From Aquamicrobium sp. LC103 (GTDB lineage: Bacteria; Pseudomonadota; Alphaproteobacteria; Rhizobiales; Rhizobiaceae): a stretch of DNA of 64,000 bases. The DNA lies in NCBI RefSeq assembly GCF_001014615.2, contig NZ_LBCQ02000002.1, positions 248,001 through 312,000 on the forward strand, given 5' to 3'. Position numbers and translations under genes: made by a program. Under the pieces are notes generated by a model. The model saw only the letters and a program-made list of their open reading frames with translations. It was not told the DNA's origin and ran no database searches. This document shows, piece by piece, positions 29,686 through 39,491 of the stretch; within the stretch, counting starts at the first letter, position 1, and each line of letters starts with the position of its first letter.

Positions 29686-30681
29686 CTATGGGGCCTTGCC
29701 CATGCCGGTTAGCCATTTGGCGGCGAAGCACCAAAGCGCCACGATCGCCATCACGGCCAAAAGCTGAAACGGCCACGCGATTTGCGCGATCGCGAGGCAG
29801 ACGAGGCCGGCGACCATTCCGAAGCCGGCGACCGTGCCGGTGACCTCGAGCGCGCTTCGCCCCCCACGATAGGCGCGCTGATAGACATGGCTCGAATGCG
29901 CCGTCATCAGGCTTTCTCCGTTCCTCGCGCGCTTGAAGAACGTATAGAAGCCGTCGAGCAGGATGTAGGCGGGCAGCAGGGCAGCCGCGAACGGCCCGCA
30001 GCGTATCGCCAGGACGACCGCCAACGTTCCCAATATCAGGCCGAACGGCAGGCTCCCGCTGTCGCCGAGAAAGGCGCGGGCGGGTGGGCGATTGATGGTT
30101 GCGAAAGCCGCGAAGGCGCCGGCGCATGCCGCCGCTGCGGGCCCGAACCCGGCCAGCGCCGGTATCGCCGCCGCGAGAGCGACGAAGACCAGCGAGGGAA
30201 CGCCGACCGTCGATACGGCCATCAGGTCGAGGCCGTCGATGAAATTGGTCAGGTTGACGACCGCGACGAGGGCAAGCAGGGTGGCGGGCGCGAGAAGCAG
30301 CATCGGCACCGGCCACTCCTCCAGCACTCCGACGAGTGCGACGGTCGCCAGCCCGCAGGCAAGGAATTGCGCGACGAGCTTGCCGACCGGTCCGAGTGAA
30401 TTGCGGTCGTCCATGATGCCGGTGAGGAAAAGCACCAGCACGGCAACGATGAAAAAGGGGTCGGAGAAGACCGGAATCGACCCGGCGAGGGCGGAAGCCG
30501 CGAGCACCACCGCCAGCCAGACCGGCACGAGCGCGATGCCGCCGAGCTGCGGTGTCGGCCGTGCGTGATTGGAACGGGCGTCCGGCGCCGCTGCGCCGAA
30601 GCCCGAAAGCAGCCTGAGCGCTGCATGGAGCGCCGCAAGCCCGCCGACGAACGCGCTAAGAAAGGAAAGAGCCGACAGCAC
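29686..30681 (-). CDS. WecA-like polyprenyl-phosphate sugar-1-phosphate transferase
   Basis: A 331-residue integral membrane enzyme of the MraY/WecA family, about 10-11 hydrophobic segments. It transfers a sugar-1-phosphate from a UDP-sugar onto undecaprenyl phosphate to start a glycan. Family residues are visible: RPTPQLGG near 41-48, the Asp pair D91-D92, the NLTNFIDG loop (143-150), FLGDSGS near 204-210, and the UDP-binding HSSHVYQR segment. It is leftward, convergent with the dehydratase (16 bases between stops), and downstream of the DegT gene. The amino-sugar donor is probably the product of the neighbouring dehydratase/DegT pair or UDP-GlcNAc. Confidence 0.9.
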   Translation of the reverse strand: MLSALSFLSAFVGGLAALHAALRLLSGFGAAAPDARSNHARPTPQLGGIALVPVWLAVVLAASALAGSIPVFSDPFFIVAVLVLFLTGIMDDRNSLGPVGKLVAQFLACGLATVALVGVLEEWPVPMLLLAPATLLALVAVVNLTNFIDGLDLMAVSTVGVPSLVFVALAAAIPALAGFGPAAAACAGAFAAFATINRPPARAFLGDSGSLPFGLILGTLAVVLAIRCGPFAAALLPAYILLDGFYTFFKRARNGESLMTAHSSHVYQRAYRGGRSALEVTGTVAGFGMVAGLVCLAIAQIAWPFQLLAVMAIVALWCFAAKWLTGMGKAP

Positions 30682-30765
30682 TGTAGAAGCTCCGCATGCT
30701 TACGGTTCCCTGCGCGACATCCCTTGCCGGATCGTTCCTGCGGACGCCCTGAAACGACGTGCCGC

Positions 30766-31884
30766 TCAGGACGAGAAGAAGGCGCCTATCGTTGCAATGA
30801 TGCGGTCCTGGTCCTCGTTCGACAGATAGGGATGCATCGGCAGGCAGAGGATTCGCGACGGCAGGGTTTCGGACACCGGCAACCCGCCGGGCGCGACCTG
30901 GTAGTCGCGATAGGCGACCTGCTGATGCAGCGGCTTCACATAGTAGATCACCGTCGGAATGCCGGCCGCCTGCAGATGGGCCTTCAACTCGTCGCGACGC
31001 GGCGTCTCGATCGCGTATTGCGCCCAGGCCGAACGGCTGCCGGCGGGGATCTGCGGGACCTTGACCCATTCGCGAAGCCCTTCGCTGTAGCGCTTGGCCA
31101 CCGCCTGCCGCTTCTCCATCTCGTCTTCGAGGATGGCGAGCTTCTCGATCAGGATTGCTGCCTGCAGCGTGTCGAGCCTGGAGTTCAGGCCGACATGGAT
31201 GTTGTCGTACTGGGTCTCGCCCTTGCCGTGGAAGGCGAAGGAGCGCAGCTTCTCGGCCAGTTCGTCGTCATTGGTGAACATCGCGCCGCCGTCGCCGTAG
31301 CATCCGAGCGGCTTCGCCGGGTAGAAGCTGGTCGAGCCGATATGGCCGAGCGCGCCGCACATGCGGTTGCCAAGCGTGCCGCCGATCGCCTGAGCGGCGT
31401 CCTCGATCACGATCAGGCCGTGACGCTCGGCGATCTCCATGACCTTCGGATAGTCGGCTGCGAGACCGAACAGGTCGACCGGGATGATCGCCTTCGGCGT
31501 CAGCCTGCCTTCGCGCTTGACCATCTCGATCGCGGCTTCGAGCTGGGCGATGTCGATATTGTAGGTGTCGGCATCGACGTCGATGAACACGGGCTCCGCC
31601 TTGGTGAGGGCGACCACTTCGGCTGTCGCGGCGAAGGTGAAGCTCGGGCAGAAGACGGCGTCTCCGGGGCCGATGCCGTGAGCCATCAGCGGCAGCAGCA
31701 GCGCGTCGGTGCCGTTTGCGCAGCCGATGACATGCTTGACGCCGACATAGCGGGCGAGCGCCTGCTCGAATTCCCCGACCTCGGGCCCGAGAATGTAGCG
31801 GCCTTCCTCGAAGACCTTGTCCATCGCGGCCTTCAGCCGGTCACGAATGCGCTCGCGTTGTGCGCCCAGATCGATGAATTGCAT
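30766..31884 (-). CDS. DegT/DnrJ/EryC1/StrS-family sugar aminotransferase
   Basis: A 372-residue PLP enzyme of the DegT family, which aminates keto sugars bound to UDP or dTDP. The Schiff-base Lys is residue 191 in SFYPAKPLG, the ring-contact Asp is 162 (VIEDAAQA), and the N-terminal GANGTDALLLPL-type segment reads CANGTDALL. The Pro-Ala-Lys-Pro-Leu-Gly form is usual for PglE/WlaG-like and Per-like enzymes. Together with the CapD/PglF-type dehydratase it suggests a 4-amino-4,6-dideoxy hexose precursor. It lies 84 bases upstream of the WecA-like gene on the same strand, probably one transcript. The precise sugar is inferred. Confidence 0.93.
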   Translation of the reverse strand: MQFIDLGAQRERIRDRLKAAMDKVFEEGRYILGPEVGEFEQALARYVGVKHVIGCANGTDALLLPLMAHGIGPGDAVFCPSFTFAATAEVVALTKAEPVFIDVDADTYNIDIAQLEAAIEMVKREGRLTPKAIIPVDLFGLAADYPKVMEIAERHGLIVIEDAAQAIGGTLGNRMCGALGHIGSTSFYPAKPLGCYGDGGAMFTNDDELAEKLRSFAFHGKGETQYDNIHVGLNSRLDTLQAAILIEKLAILEDEMEKRQAVAKRYSEGLREWVKVPQIPAGSRSAWAQYAIETPRRDELKAHLQAAGIPTVIYYVKPLHQQVAYRDYQVAPGGLPVSETLPSRILCLPMHPYLSNEDQDRIIATIGAFFSS

Positions 31885-32007
31885 GGTTACCTTTTGTCGT
31901 TGGCCAGAGGCTGCGCGTGTGGGTCACGCTGTAGCAGATACGCTTGCGGATCGAAAGCGGCTAGGTCCTAGGACAGTCCATCGACTGGCGCAACTTTTCC
32001 ATGGGTC

Positions 32008-32082
32008 TGGCTGGGGCGCCTGGATTCGAACCAGGGAATGGCGGTACCAAAAACCGCTGCCTTACCGCTTGGCTACGCCCCA
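32008..32082 (-). tRNA. tRNA-Gln (anticodon TTG)
   Basis: Read on the minus strand, the 75-base gene folds as a full cloverleaf: acceptor TGGGGCG paired with CGCCCCA, anticodon stem GCGGT/ACCGC around the loop TTTTGGT giving anticodon TTG, T-arm CCTGG-TTCGAAT-CCAGG, discriminator G and an encoded CCA. The U1-A72 pair with G73 is the known identity feature of bacterial tRNA-Gln. Confidence 0.95.
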
Positions 32083-32210
32083 ATATGAGCGGTGCAGTGC
32101 ATATAACGTGACGTCGCTGCCGTCCAGAGCCAACTTGCCTGCAATTGCTGCCGGGCGACGGAAAATGCGCGGCGTGGAACAAAATTCGCTCCAGCCTTGT
32201 CGAGGCGAAA

Positions 32211-32317
32211 AGCCGGTCCGCCCGCGGGGAGATATTTGGTTTTCCTCAACTCGCGATGCATCGCTCCATATGGGATTCATGCTTGCGCAGGGGCCGTTTC
32301 CAACCGCCGGACCGGCT
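32211..32317 (+). promoter_or_regulatory. Possible structured leader upstream of cysD
   Basis: AGCCGGTCCG (32211-32220) is exactly complementary to CGGACCGGCT (32308-32317), which ends 27 bases before the cysD ATG. The enclosed 87 bases hold a second perfect palindrome, GCGATGCATCGC (32253-32264). If transcribed, the leader could fold into a closed multi-branched structure near the ribosome site GAAGG. A binding site for a CysB-type regulator is an alternative for the inner palindrome. No known riboswitch pattern was recognised. In a GC-rich genome a chance 10-bp match over this distance is not rare. Confidence 0.35.
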
Positions 32318-32344
32318 GTCCGTCGAATTCGAAGGTAAACTTCA

Positions 32345-33250
32345 ATGCTTGCGAAGCTCTCTCACCTCGATCGTCTCGAGGCTGAGGCTATCCACATCTT
32401 CCGGGAAGTGGCGGCGACTTTCTCCAGACCGGCCATGCTCTATTCGGTCGGCAAGGATTCATCCGTCCTGATGCACCTGGCGATGAAGGCCTTCTATCCG
32501 GCCAAGCCGCCTTTTCCGTTCCTGCACGTCGACACGACCTGGAAGTTCCGCGAGATGATCGAATTTCGCGATCGCATGGCCGCGAAGCTCGGTTTCGACC
32601 TGCTCGTTCACGTCAATCAGGACGGCGTGGAACGCGACATCAATCCGTTCGACCACGGCTCGAACGTCCATACCAGCATCATGAAGACGGAAGCGCTGCG
32701 TCAGGCGCTCGACAAATATGGCTTCGACGCAGCCTTCGGCGGCGCGCGGCGCGACGAGGAGAAGTCGCGGGCCAAGGAACGCATTTTCTCCTTCCGCAAC
32801 GCGCGACATGCCTGGGATCCGAAGAACCAGCGCCCGGAGATGTGGAAGATCTACAATACGAGGGTCAGCCAGGGTGAATCGATCCGCGTGTTTCCGCTGT
32901 CGAACTGGACCGAGCTCGACATCTGGCAATACATCATGCAGGAAAACATACCCATCGTGCCGCTTTACTTTGCCAAGCGCCGTCCTGTGGTGGAGCGCGA
33001 CGGCATGCTCATCATGGTCGATGACGAGCGCATGCAGCTTCGAGAGGACGAGGAGATCGAGGATCGCCTCGTCCGTTTCCGCACGCTCGGCTGCTATCCG
33101 CTCACCGGCGCCATCGAATCCGGCGCGGACACGCTGGAGGCGATCGTCGCCGAAATGCTGACCGCGAGGACCTCCGAACGACAGGGTCGCCTCATCGACA
33201 AGGACGAGTCCGGATCGATGGAGAAGAAGAAGCGGGAAGGGTATTTCTGA
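32345..33250 (+). CDS. cysD: Sulfate adenylyltransferase subunit 2
   Basis: CysD forms APS from sulfate and ATP together with the GTPase subunit CysN. The 301-residue protein belongs to the PP-loop ATP pyrophosphatase superfamily: SVGKDS lies at 34-39, and the family segments [15 protein letters not shown] and [14 protein letters not shown] follow. It is the first gene of a tight cysD-cysNC-cysQ operon; its stop shares one base with the next start (TGATG). GAAGG lies upstream of the ATG. Cytoplasmic assimilatory sulfate activation; the PAPS could also serve sulfation of polysaccharide. Confidence 0.96.
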   Translation: MLAKLSHLDRLEAEAIHIFREVAATFSRPAMLYSVGKDSSVLMHLAMKAFYPAKPPFPFLHVDTTWKFREMIEFRDRMAAKLGFDLLVHVNQDGVERDINPFDHGSNVHTSIMKTEALRQALDKYGFDAAFGGARRDEEKSRAKERIFSFRNARHAWDPKNQRPEMWKIYNTRVSQGESIRVFPLSNWTELDIWQYIMQENIPIVPLYFAKRRPVVERDGMLIMVDDERMQLREDEEIEDRLVRFRTLGCYPLTGAIESGADTLEAIVAEMLTARTSERQGRLIDKDESGSMEKKKREGYF

Positions 33251-35157
33251 TGCTGCACGATTTGAAGGCGGTCCGCGCCTCCTCGACCGACATCAGCAGC
33301 TACCTTCTGGAACAGGAGCAGAAATCGATGCTCCGCTTTCTGACGTGCGGCTCCGTGGACGACGGGAAATCCACGTTAATCGGCCGGCTCCTCTACGACA
33401 CCAAGCTGATCTTCGAGGATCAACTCGCCGCTTTGGAGCGCGATTCGCGAAAGCACGGCACGAACGGCAGCGACATCGACTTCGCGCTGCTGGTGGACGG
33501 GCTCGAGGCGGAACGCGAGCAGGGCATCACCATCGACGTCGCCTACCGCTTCTTCGCCACGCCGAAGCGCAAGTTCATCGTCGCCGACACGCCGGGCCAC
33601 GAGCAATACACGCGCAACATGGCGACCGGGGCTTCCACCGCCGATCTCGCGATCGTGCTGGTCGACGCGCGCAAGGGGATTCTGCCGCAGACGCGCCGGC
33701 ATTCCTTCATCGCCTCGCTGCTCGGCATCAGGCACATCCTGCTGGCCGTCAACAAGATCGACCTGGTGGACTACGATCAGACGGTATTCGAGAGCATCGC
33801 GCGGGATTTCCTTTCCTTCGCCGGTTCTCTCGGCTTCGCCACGGTGGTTCCGATCCCGGTTTCGGCGCGCTACGGCGAGAATGTGATCACGCTGTCGGAA
33901 AACATGCCATGGTATGCGGGCCCGACGATGATCGAGCATCTGGAGACGGTGCCGGTCGATACGGACGTTCTTCACAAACCCTTTCGGCTTCCGGTGCAGT
34001 ATGTGAACCGCCCCAATCTCGACTTTCGCGGCTTCGCCGGCACGATCGCGGCCGGCCGCGTCGCGGTCGGCGACGAGGTGGTGGCGGCGAAATCGGGAAG
34101 GTCGTCGCGGGTCAAGCGCATCGTCACGGCCAATGGCGACATCCCGTCCGCTCGCGAAGGACAAGCCGTCACCGTGGTGCTGGAGGATGAGATCGAGGTA
34201 TCGCGCGGCAATATTCTGGTAGCGCCGGATGCCCGCCCGCAGGTCGCCGATCAGTTCGCCGCCAATCTCGTGTGGTTCGACGAGCATCCGTTGATGCCTG
34301 GGCGCTCCTACATCCTGCGCACCGAAACGGACCAGGCGCACGCGAGGGTCACGGAACTGAAGCACCGCGTCAACATCAACAATTTCGCGCATGAGGCCGC
34401 CAAGTCGCTGGAGCTCAACGAGGTCGGCGTCTGCAACATCTCGGTGCAATCGCCCGTCGCCTTCGACAATTTCGCCGACAATCGCCAGACCGGCGCCTTC
34501 GTCCTCATCGACCGGGTGACCAACGCGACCGTTGGCGCGGGCATGATCCTTCATCCGCTGCGCCGCGCCGCCAACATCCACTGGCAGGCGCTCGACGTGA
34601 ACAAGGGCGCGCGCGCCGAGCTGAAGCATCAGAAGCCGGCGGTGCTCTGGTTCACCGGGCTGTCGGGATCGGGCAAATCCACCATCGCGAATCTTCTCGA
34701 AAGGAAGCTGCACGCGGTAGGCCGCCACACCTATATCCTCGATGGCGACAACGTGCGTCACGGCCTCAATCGCGATCTCGGCTTCACCGAAGAGGATCGC
34801 GTGGAGAACATCCGCCGCGTCGGCGAGGTGGCGCGTCTGATGGTCGATGCCGGCCTGATCGTGCTCGTCTCATTCATCTCGCCGTTCCGGGCCGAGCGGC
34901 AGATGGCCCGCGAGCTTCTGGGCGAGGGCGAATTCGTCGAGATCTTCGTCGACACGCCTTTCGAGGAATGTGCGCGGCGCGACCCGAAAGGGCTTTACGA
35001 ACGCGCGCTCAAGGGCGAGATAAGGAACTTCACCGGGGTCGACTCGCCCTATGAAGCGCCCGAGAATGCCGACGTGCACCTGGAGACTGCCGGCAGATCG
35101 GCCGAGGAATTGGCGGACCTCCTGGAAGGCTGGCTGCACGAGCGAGGCTATATCTGA
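33250..35157 (+). CDS. cysNC: Bifunctional sulfate adenylyltransferase subunit 1 / APS kinase
   Basis: A 635-residue fusion. Residues about 25-450 are the CysN GTPase of the EF-Tu family, with the G1 loop GSVDDGKST (34-42), DTPGH and NKIDLVD. The C-terminal part is APS kinase (CysC), with [12 protein letters not shown] starting near residue 471 and [15 protein letters not shown]. It therefore drives APS formation and phosphorylates APS to PAPS. The same fusion is known in rhizobia as NodQ/CysNC. It overlaps cysD by one base and is followed two bases later by cysQ. Confidence 0.96.
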   Translation: MLHDLKAVRASSTDISSYLLEQEQKSMLRFLTCGSVDDGKSTLIGRLLYDTKLIFEDQLAALERDSRKHGTNGSDIDFALLVDGLEAEREQGITIDVAYRFFATPKRKFIVADTPGHEQYTRNMATGASTADLAIVLVDARKGILPQTRRHSFIASLLGIRHILLAVNKIDLVDYDQTVFESIARDFLSFAGSLGFATVVPIPVSARYGENVITLSENMPWYAGPTMIEHLETVPVDTDVLHKPFRLPVQYVNRPNLDFRGFAGTIAAGRVAVGDEVVAAKSGRSSRVKRIVTANGDIPSAREGQAVTVVLEDEIEVSRGNILVAPDARPQVADQFAANLVWFDEHPLMPGRSYILRTETDQAHARVTELKHRVNINNFAHEAAKSLELNEVGVCNISVQSPVAFDNFADNRQTGAFVLIDRVTNATVGAGMILHPLRRAANIHWQALDVNKGARAELKHQKPAVLWFTGLSGSGKSTIANLLERKLHAVGRHTYILDGDNVRHGLNRDLGFTEEDRVENIRRVGEVARLMVDAGLIVLVSFISPFRAERQMARELLGEGEFVEIFVDTPFEECARRDPKGLYERALKGEIRNFTGVDSPYEAPENADVHLETAGRSAEELADLLEGWLHERGYI

Positions 35158-35159
35158 GA

Positions 35160-36002
35160 ATGACTGACGGCGAAACGCCGCCGATCGCAGAAGAGACGCA
35201 AGCCCGGGACGCCGCGATGCTCGCGGTGCTGGAGCCGCTCGCGCTCGCGGCCGGTCGGCGCATCATGGAGATTTTCAACGCAGGCGTCGTCGTGGAGGCG
35301 AAGCCTGACTTCTCGCCGGTGACGCAAGCCGATCGCGATGCTGAAGCGATCATCCTGAAAGGCCTGAGGGAGAATTTTCCGGACATTCCGATCATCGCCG
35401 AGGAAGAGGCGGCGGAAGGGCGGCTTCCGACCGATGTCGGGCGCAGCTTCTTCCTTGTCGATCCGCTCGACGGCACCCGCGAATTCGTGAGGGGGAACAG
35501 CGATTTCACCGTGAATATCGCACTGGTGCGAGACTGTGTTCCGGTGGTCGGCATCGTTTATGCGCCGGCACGAAATCTTCTCTATGCCGGACGGCCGGGC
35601 TTTGCCGAGGAAATCGCGACCACTGCATCGCACGAGGCGTCCGCGCGCCGCCGCATCGCCGTACGCGAGTGCGGCGAGACGCTGACGATCGTTGCGAGTC
35701 GCTCGCACCGGACGCCGGAGACCGACGACTACATCGCGCGCTACGGCGCCGCCGATATCGTTTCCGTGGGCTCGTCGCTCAAATTCTGCATGCTGGCCGC
35801 GGGCGCCGCCGATCTCTATCCGAGGTTCGGGCGCACCATGCAGTGGGATACGGCGGCGGGCGACGCGGTGCTGCGTGCGGCCGGCGGCGCGATGCGCACG
35901 GTCGACGGCGAAATCTTCCGCTACGGCAGCGGCGTGGTGGAGGGCGACGCCCCCTTCGCCAATCCGAATTTCATCGCGGAGGGCAGGCTCGGCGGCAGAT
36001 AG
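35160..36002 (+). CDS. cysQ: 3'(2'),5'-bisphosphate nucleotidase
   Basis: CysQ dephosphorylates PAP and PAPS, removing the by-product of PAPS use and limiting PAPS build-up. The 280-residue protein is of the inositol-monophosphatase superfamily: metal-binding Glu pair in IIAEEEAAEG, DPLDGT at residues 101-106, and WDTAAGDAVLRAAGG near the C-terminus. Its ATG is two bases after the cysNC stop, so translation is likely coupled. The convergent PfkB gene ends ten bases after its stop with no clear terminator between. Confidence 0.94.
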   Translation: MTDGETPPIAEETQARDAAMLAVLEPLALAAGRRIMEIFNAGVVVEAKPDFSPVTQADRDAEAIILKGLRENFPDIPIIAEEEAAEGRLPTDVGRSFFLVDPLDGTREFVRGNSDFTVNIALVRDCVPVVGIVYAPARNLLYAGRPGFAEEIATTASHEASARRRIAVRECGETLTIVASRSHRTPETDDYIARYGAADIVSVGSSLKFCMLAAGAADLYPRFGRTMQWDTAAGDAVLRAAGGAMRTVDGEIFRYGSGVVEGDAPFANPNFIAEGRLGGR

Positions 36003-36011
36003 TTGCGCCGC

Positions 36012-36935
36012 TCAGCCGAGCTCGTGCTTCCAAGGAGGATTGGCGCCGGCGCGCGAGACGGTGACGGCGGCGACCCTCACCGCGAATTCCAGCGCCGTGC
36101 GCAGATCACCCTCGCAAAGCGCCGCGATCGCCGATTTGGTGATCAGGCCTGTCTGGTGCAGTGAGCTAAGCAGACCCGCGCTGAACGTGTCGCCCGCGCC
36201 GACCGTGTCTGCGACCGCAACACTGGGCGCGGAAACGCGCACCGAGCCGTGTTTCGTGTAGCCCGTCGCGCCCTGGCTTCCGCGCGTGAGCACCAGCAGC
36301 TTCGGCCCCATCGCCAGCCAGCGTTCGGCGATCTCGTCCTGCGAGCCGGTTTCGTCGAACCAGACGAGGTCTTCGTCCGAAAGCTTTACGATGTCGGCCA
36401 TGGCGATCATCCTCAGCATGCGTCGGCGATGCGCCTCCTTGTCGGTGATGAAGGCGGCGCGGATGTTGGGATCGAGCATGGTGACGCGGGATCCGTGCTC
36501 GCGTCGCATCAGTGCTTCGTAGGCGGAACCGCAGGGCTCGGAAACGAGGCTGATGCAACTGAAATGCAGTGCTTCCACCTCTGTGCCGATGTCAGGCAGG
36601 TCGGCCTCGGTGAGCATGCGGCCGGCACTGTTCTCGTCGTAGAAGGTGTAGGCGGCGTGGCCGTCATTGAGATGGACGAAGGCGAGCGTCGTCGGGCGCG
36701 CGGAATAGCTGACGTGGCGAAGGTCGACATTGCTCTGCGTCAAGGCGTCGGTGAGCTGCTTGCCGAAAAGGTCGGTGGAGATGCCGGAGAAGAACGCGAC
36801 AGGTGCCCCGAGCCGGCCGAGCGCGATTGCCGTGTTGAACACCGCGCCGCCGACATAGGGCGCGAATGCTCGCTCCCCAACCGTCGTCTCGCGTGGCAGC
36901 ATGTCGATCAGCGCTTCGCCGCAGCAAAGGATCAT
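36012..36935 (-). CDS. PfkB-family sugar kinase, probable fructokinase
   Basis: A 307-residue ribokinase/PfkB-family kinase that phosphorylates a sugar with ATP. The N-terminal Gly-Gly motif is at YVGGAVFNTAIALGRLG and the C-terminal signature with catalytic base is VGAGDTFSAG (GAGDT at 246-250, Asp 249). The location, 52 bases after the ROK regulator and beside a fructose-type ABC transporter, matches the frc cluster of Sinorhizobium, where the kinase FrcK phosphorylates fructose. Here the kinase is on the regulator's strand instead of downstream of frcA. GGAGAA precedes the ATG. Fructose as substrate is inferred from context. Confidence 0.88.
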   Translation of the reverse strand: MILCCGEALIDMLPRETTVGERAFAPYVGGAVFNTAIALGRLGAPVAFFSGISTDLFGKQLTDALTQSNVDLRHVSYSARPTTLAFVHLNDGHAAYTFYDENSAGRMLTEADLPDIGTEVEALHFSCISLVSEPCGSAYEALMRREHGSRVTMLDPNIRAAFITDKEAHRRRMLRMIAMADIVKLSDEDLVWFDETGSQDEIAERWLAMGPKLLVLTRGSQGATGYTKHGSVRVSAPSVAVADTVGAGDTFSAGLLSSLHQTGLITKSAIAALCEGDLRTALEFAVRVAAVTVSRAGANPPWKHELG

Positions 36936-36987
36936 GGGTTCTCCATAAGTGTTCCTGCATCGCCGAAGCGGTGCCAGTAGCTCTCGT

Positions 36988-38202
36988 TCAGATGTTCTTC
37001 ATCGCGGCACCGGAGCCGATCAGGAACCGGTCCGACAAGGGCAAGCTGGCGCCGCCGAGCGCGCGCGCGTGGATGCCGACGGTTCCTTCCTTGACGATCG
37101 GCGGCTTCAGACCTTCCGAATCGAGCCTGGCGAGCCTGCCGCTTGTCGTCTCCACCAGCCGTTTGCGGACGGAGAGCGGCATCCAGCCCTCGATGATCGC
37201 CGCCTCGAAATCCACGACCGCCGATGCCGACAGGATCGCGTGGGCGAGGGCGGATGACGCTTCGTCGATCCATTTGTCCAACGGCTTGCCGATCTCTCCC
37301 CATTCCTCGGGCGAGGACCACAGTTTCCCGGTCTCCAGCCCTTGCCCGGCAAGCGTGGCTTCCAAAACGGTGATCGAGGCGATGTCGATGAGCTGCCTGA
37401 CCCCGCCGCCCGGCGCTGGAACGGGCATCGAACCCAATGCGCCGGCATTTCCGGTTGCGCCGCCATAGAGGCCGCGGTTGAGCACGATGCCGCCACCGAC
37501 GAAGGCGCCGATGTAGAAATAGAGGAAGTCGCGATGCGCGCCCGACGTGCCGAAGACGAGCTCCGCCCCGCAGGCCGACGTCGCGTCGTTCTGCAGATAG
37601 ACGGGGAAGGGGCAGCGCGCCGTGATCTCGGCGGCAATGTCGGTGTCGCGCCAGCGATCCATCACCTCCCGCGGCGCGCCGCTGGCGTCTGCCCAGTTCC
37701 AGAGTTCGAAGGGGATGGCGATGCCGAGCCCTGCGATGCGCGCATTCTGTTCAGGCGTCAGGCTTTCGCTTATCCTCTCGATGCCTTCGAGCACGAAATC
37801 TATGGTTCCCGAAGGCGTGGGGTAGGCGTAGGCGTTGTGGCGCATCGAACGCAGCTTTCCCAGGAAATCGAGAAGCACGAGCTCGGAACTGCGCCGGCCG
37901 ACCTTCAATCCCAGAAAGAAGGCACCGTCCGGATTGAGCGACATGGGGACCGATGGCTGGCCGATCCTGCCGCGCACGGGCTCGCCGCGCAGAAGCAGGC
38001 CCTCGGCCTCCAATTCGCGCATGATCACCGAGACGGTCTGCGCGGAAAGCCCGGTCATCCGCGAAATCTCTATCTTGGAAAGTCCGCCGTGAATGCGCAC
38101 GAGCGAAAGCACGAGGCGCTCGTTGTAGTCGCGCATCCCGCTCTGGTTGGTTCCACGGTGATATGGGTGATCGACCCGCACCGCTGCGTCGTTTCTTGTC
38201 AT
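36988..38202 (-). CDS. frcR: ROK-family transcriptional regulator, probable FrcR
   Basis: A 404-residue ROK protein: an N-terminal winged helix (residues about 25-80, with LSKIEISRMTGLSAQTVSVIM as recognition region) and a C-terminal sugar-kinase-like domain (IPFELWNW, then GAFVGGGIVLNRGLYGGATGNAGALGS). The zinc-type Cys cluster of other ROK proteins is not obvious. Its divergent position to the frcB transporter gene and a perfect inverted repeat between them argue for local sugar-responsive control. Start at ATG 38202; the frame stays open to a TTG at 38298 inside the operator, which is less likely. Confidence 0.85.
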   Translation of the reverse strand: MTRNDAAVRVDHPYHRGTNQSGMRDYNERLVLSLVRIHGGLSKIEISRMTGLSAQTVSVIMRELEAEGLLLRGEPVRGRIGQPSVPMSLNPDGAFFLGLKVGRRSSELVLLDFLGKLRSMRHNAYAYPTPSGTIDFVLEGIERISESLTPEQNARIAGLGIAIPFELWNWADASGAPREVMDRWRDTDIAAEITARCPFPVYLQNDATSACGAELVFGTSGAHRDFLYFYIGAFVGGGIVLNRGLYGGATGNAGALGSMPVPAPGGGVRQLIDIASITVLEATLAGQGLETGKLWSSPEEWGEIGKPLDKWIDEASSALAHAILSASAVVDFEAAIIEGWMPLSVRKRLVETTSGRLARLDSEGLKPPIVKEGTVGIHARALGGASLPLSDRFLIGSGAAMKNI

Positions 38203-38290
38203 GCCCGGCACCCCGAGAACGACGGCATCCGCCGCCCCGGCCTCCTCATGGCGCATTCGCGAAGCCAGCACAATGGGGGCGATGACTGCA

Positions 38291-38330
38291 GGTGTCAATA
38301 ATAATTCATAGTGATTTAATTATTGACACC
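38291..38330. promoter_or_regulatory. Divergent operator/promoter between frcR and frcB
   Basis: GGTGTCAATAAT (38291-38302) and ATTATTGACACC (38319-38330) are exact 12-bp reverse complements around a 16-base AT-rich centre. Each arm contains a consensus -35 element TTGACA facing outward (minus strand 38298-38293; plus strand 38323-38328), so the symmetry joins operator and two divergent promoters. A weak -10 (TATCTC, 38344-38349) follows rightward. A repressor bound here would block both frcR-kinase and frcBCA transcription. Binding by FrcR is inferred. Confidence 0.75.
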
Positions 38331-38440
38331 TCGGATTCTTTGGTATCTCCTGACAGCAGGGCGTCCAGGTTGGGTCATGGGCTGGACGTTCGTGTCTGCC
38401 TCACCGCCTGCGGTGTGGCCTGTCAACCGGGAGGACTATC

Positions 38441-39478
38441 GTGACTTATTCCAAACTATTGAAATCGTTCATGCTTGGCGCCGCCGCCGTCTCCGTCGCC
38501 GCACTGGCGACGCCTGCCTCGGCGCAGGAGGAAATCGGCGCGTGCCTGATCACGAAGACCGACATCAACCCGTTCTTCGTCAAGATGAAGGAGGGCGCGA
38601 CCGCCAAGGCTTCCGAGCTTGGCGTGAAGCTTTCGACCTATGCGGGCAAGATCGACGGCGACCACGAGACCCAGGTCCAGGCGATCGAGACCTGCATCGC
38701 CTCGGGCGCGAAGGGCATCCTCATCACGGCGTCGGACACCAAGGCGATCGTGCCGGTGGTGAAGAAGGCGCGAGACGCCGGGCTGCTCGTCATCGCCCTC
38801 GATACGCCGCTCGAGCCCATCGACGCCGCCGACGCGACCTTCGCCACCGACAATTTCAAGGCTGGCGAGCTGATCGGCCAATGGGCCGCCGCCACGCTGG
38901 GCGAAGAGGCGGCGAACGCCAAGATCGGCCTGCTCAATCTCACTCCGAGCGCGCCCTCGGTCGACGTGCTGCGCAACCAGGGTTTCCTGAAGGGCTTCGG
39001 CATCGACATCAAGGATGCGAACCTGATCGGCGACGAGGATGATCCGCGCATCGTCGGCCACGACGTCACCAACGGCAATGAGGAGGGCGGCCGCAAGGCC
39101 ATGGAAAACCTTCTCATGAAGGATGCTGACATCAATGTCGTGCACACCATCAACGAGCCGGCCGCTGCGGGCGCCTACGAGACGCTGAAATCCTTCGGCA
39201 AGACGGAGGGGATCGTTCTCGTTTCGGTCGATGGCGGCTGCCCGGGCGTGCAGAACGTCAAGGAAGGCATCATCGGCGCGACCTCGCAGCAATATCCGCT
39301 GCAGATGGCGGCCCTCGGCATCGAGGCGATCAAGAAGTTCGCCGACACCGGCGAGGTGCCCAAGCCTACCGAGGGCCTGGATTTCTTCGACACCGGCGTG
39401 TCCCTGATCACCGACAAGCCGGTCGACGGGGTGAAATCCGTCGACTCGGCAGCGGGTCTGGAGAAGTGCTGGGGCTGA
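38441..39478 (+). CDS. frcB: Sugar ABC transporter substrate-binding protein, FrcB-like
   Basis: A periplasmic binding protein of the ribose/galactose (type I) family, 345 residues. The signal peptide is clear: Lys-rich start, hydrophobic [11 protein letters not shown] and a TPASA cleavage site near residue 28. The mature part has the typical DTPLEP hinge strand and the [10 protein letters not shown] segment, and ends with Cys-Trp-Gly. Sequence features and cluster order match FrcB of the fructose/mannose/ribose importer described in Sinorhizobium meliloti. Translation starts at GTG with GGGAGG six bases upstream. Fructose specificity is inferred from the cluster. Confidence 0.9.
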   Translation: MTYSKLLKSFMLGAAAVSVAALATPASAQEEIGACLITKTDINPFFVKMKEGATAKASELGVKLSTYAGKIDGDHETQVQAIETCIASGAKGILITASDTKAIVPVVKKARDAGLLVIALDTPLEPIDAADATFATDNFKAGELIGQWAAATLGEEAANAKIGLLNLTPSAPSVDVLRNQGFLKGFGIDIKDANLIGDEDDPRIVGHDVTNGNEEGGRKAMENLLMKDADINVVHTINEPAAAGAYETLKSFGKTEGIVLVSVDGGCPGVQNVKEGIIGATSQQYPLQMAALGIEAIKKFADTGEVPKPTEGLDFFDTGVSLITDKPVDGVKSVDSAAGLEKCWG

Positions 39479-39491
39479 CCGTCGACTTCGG

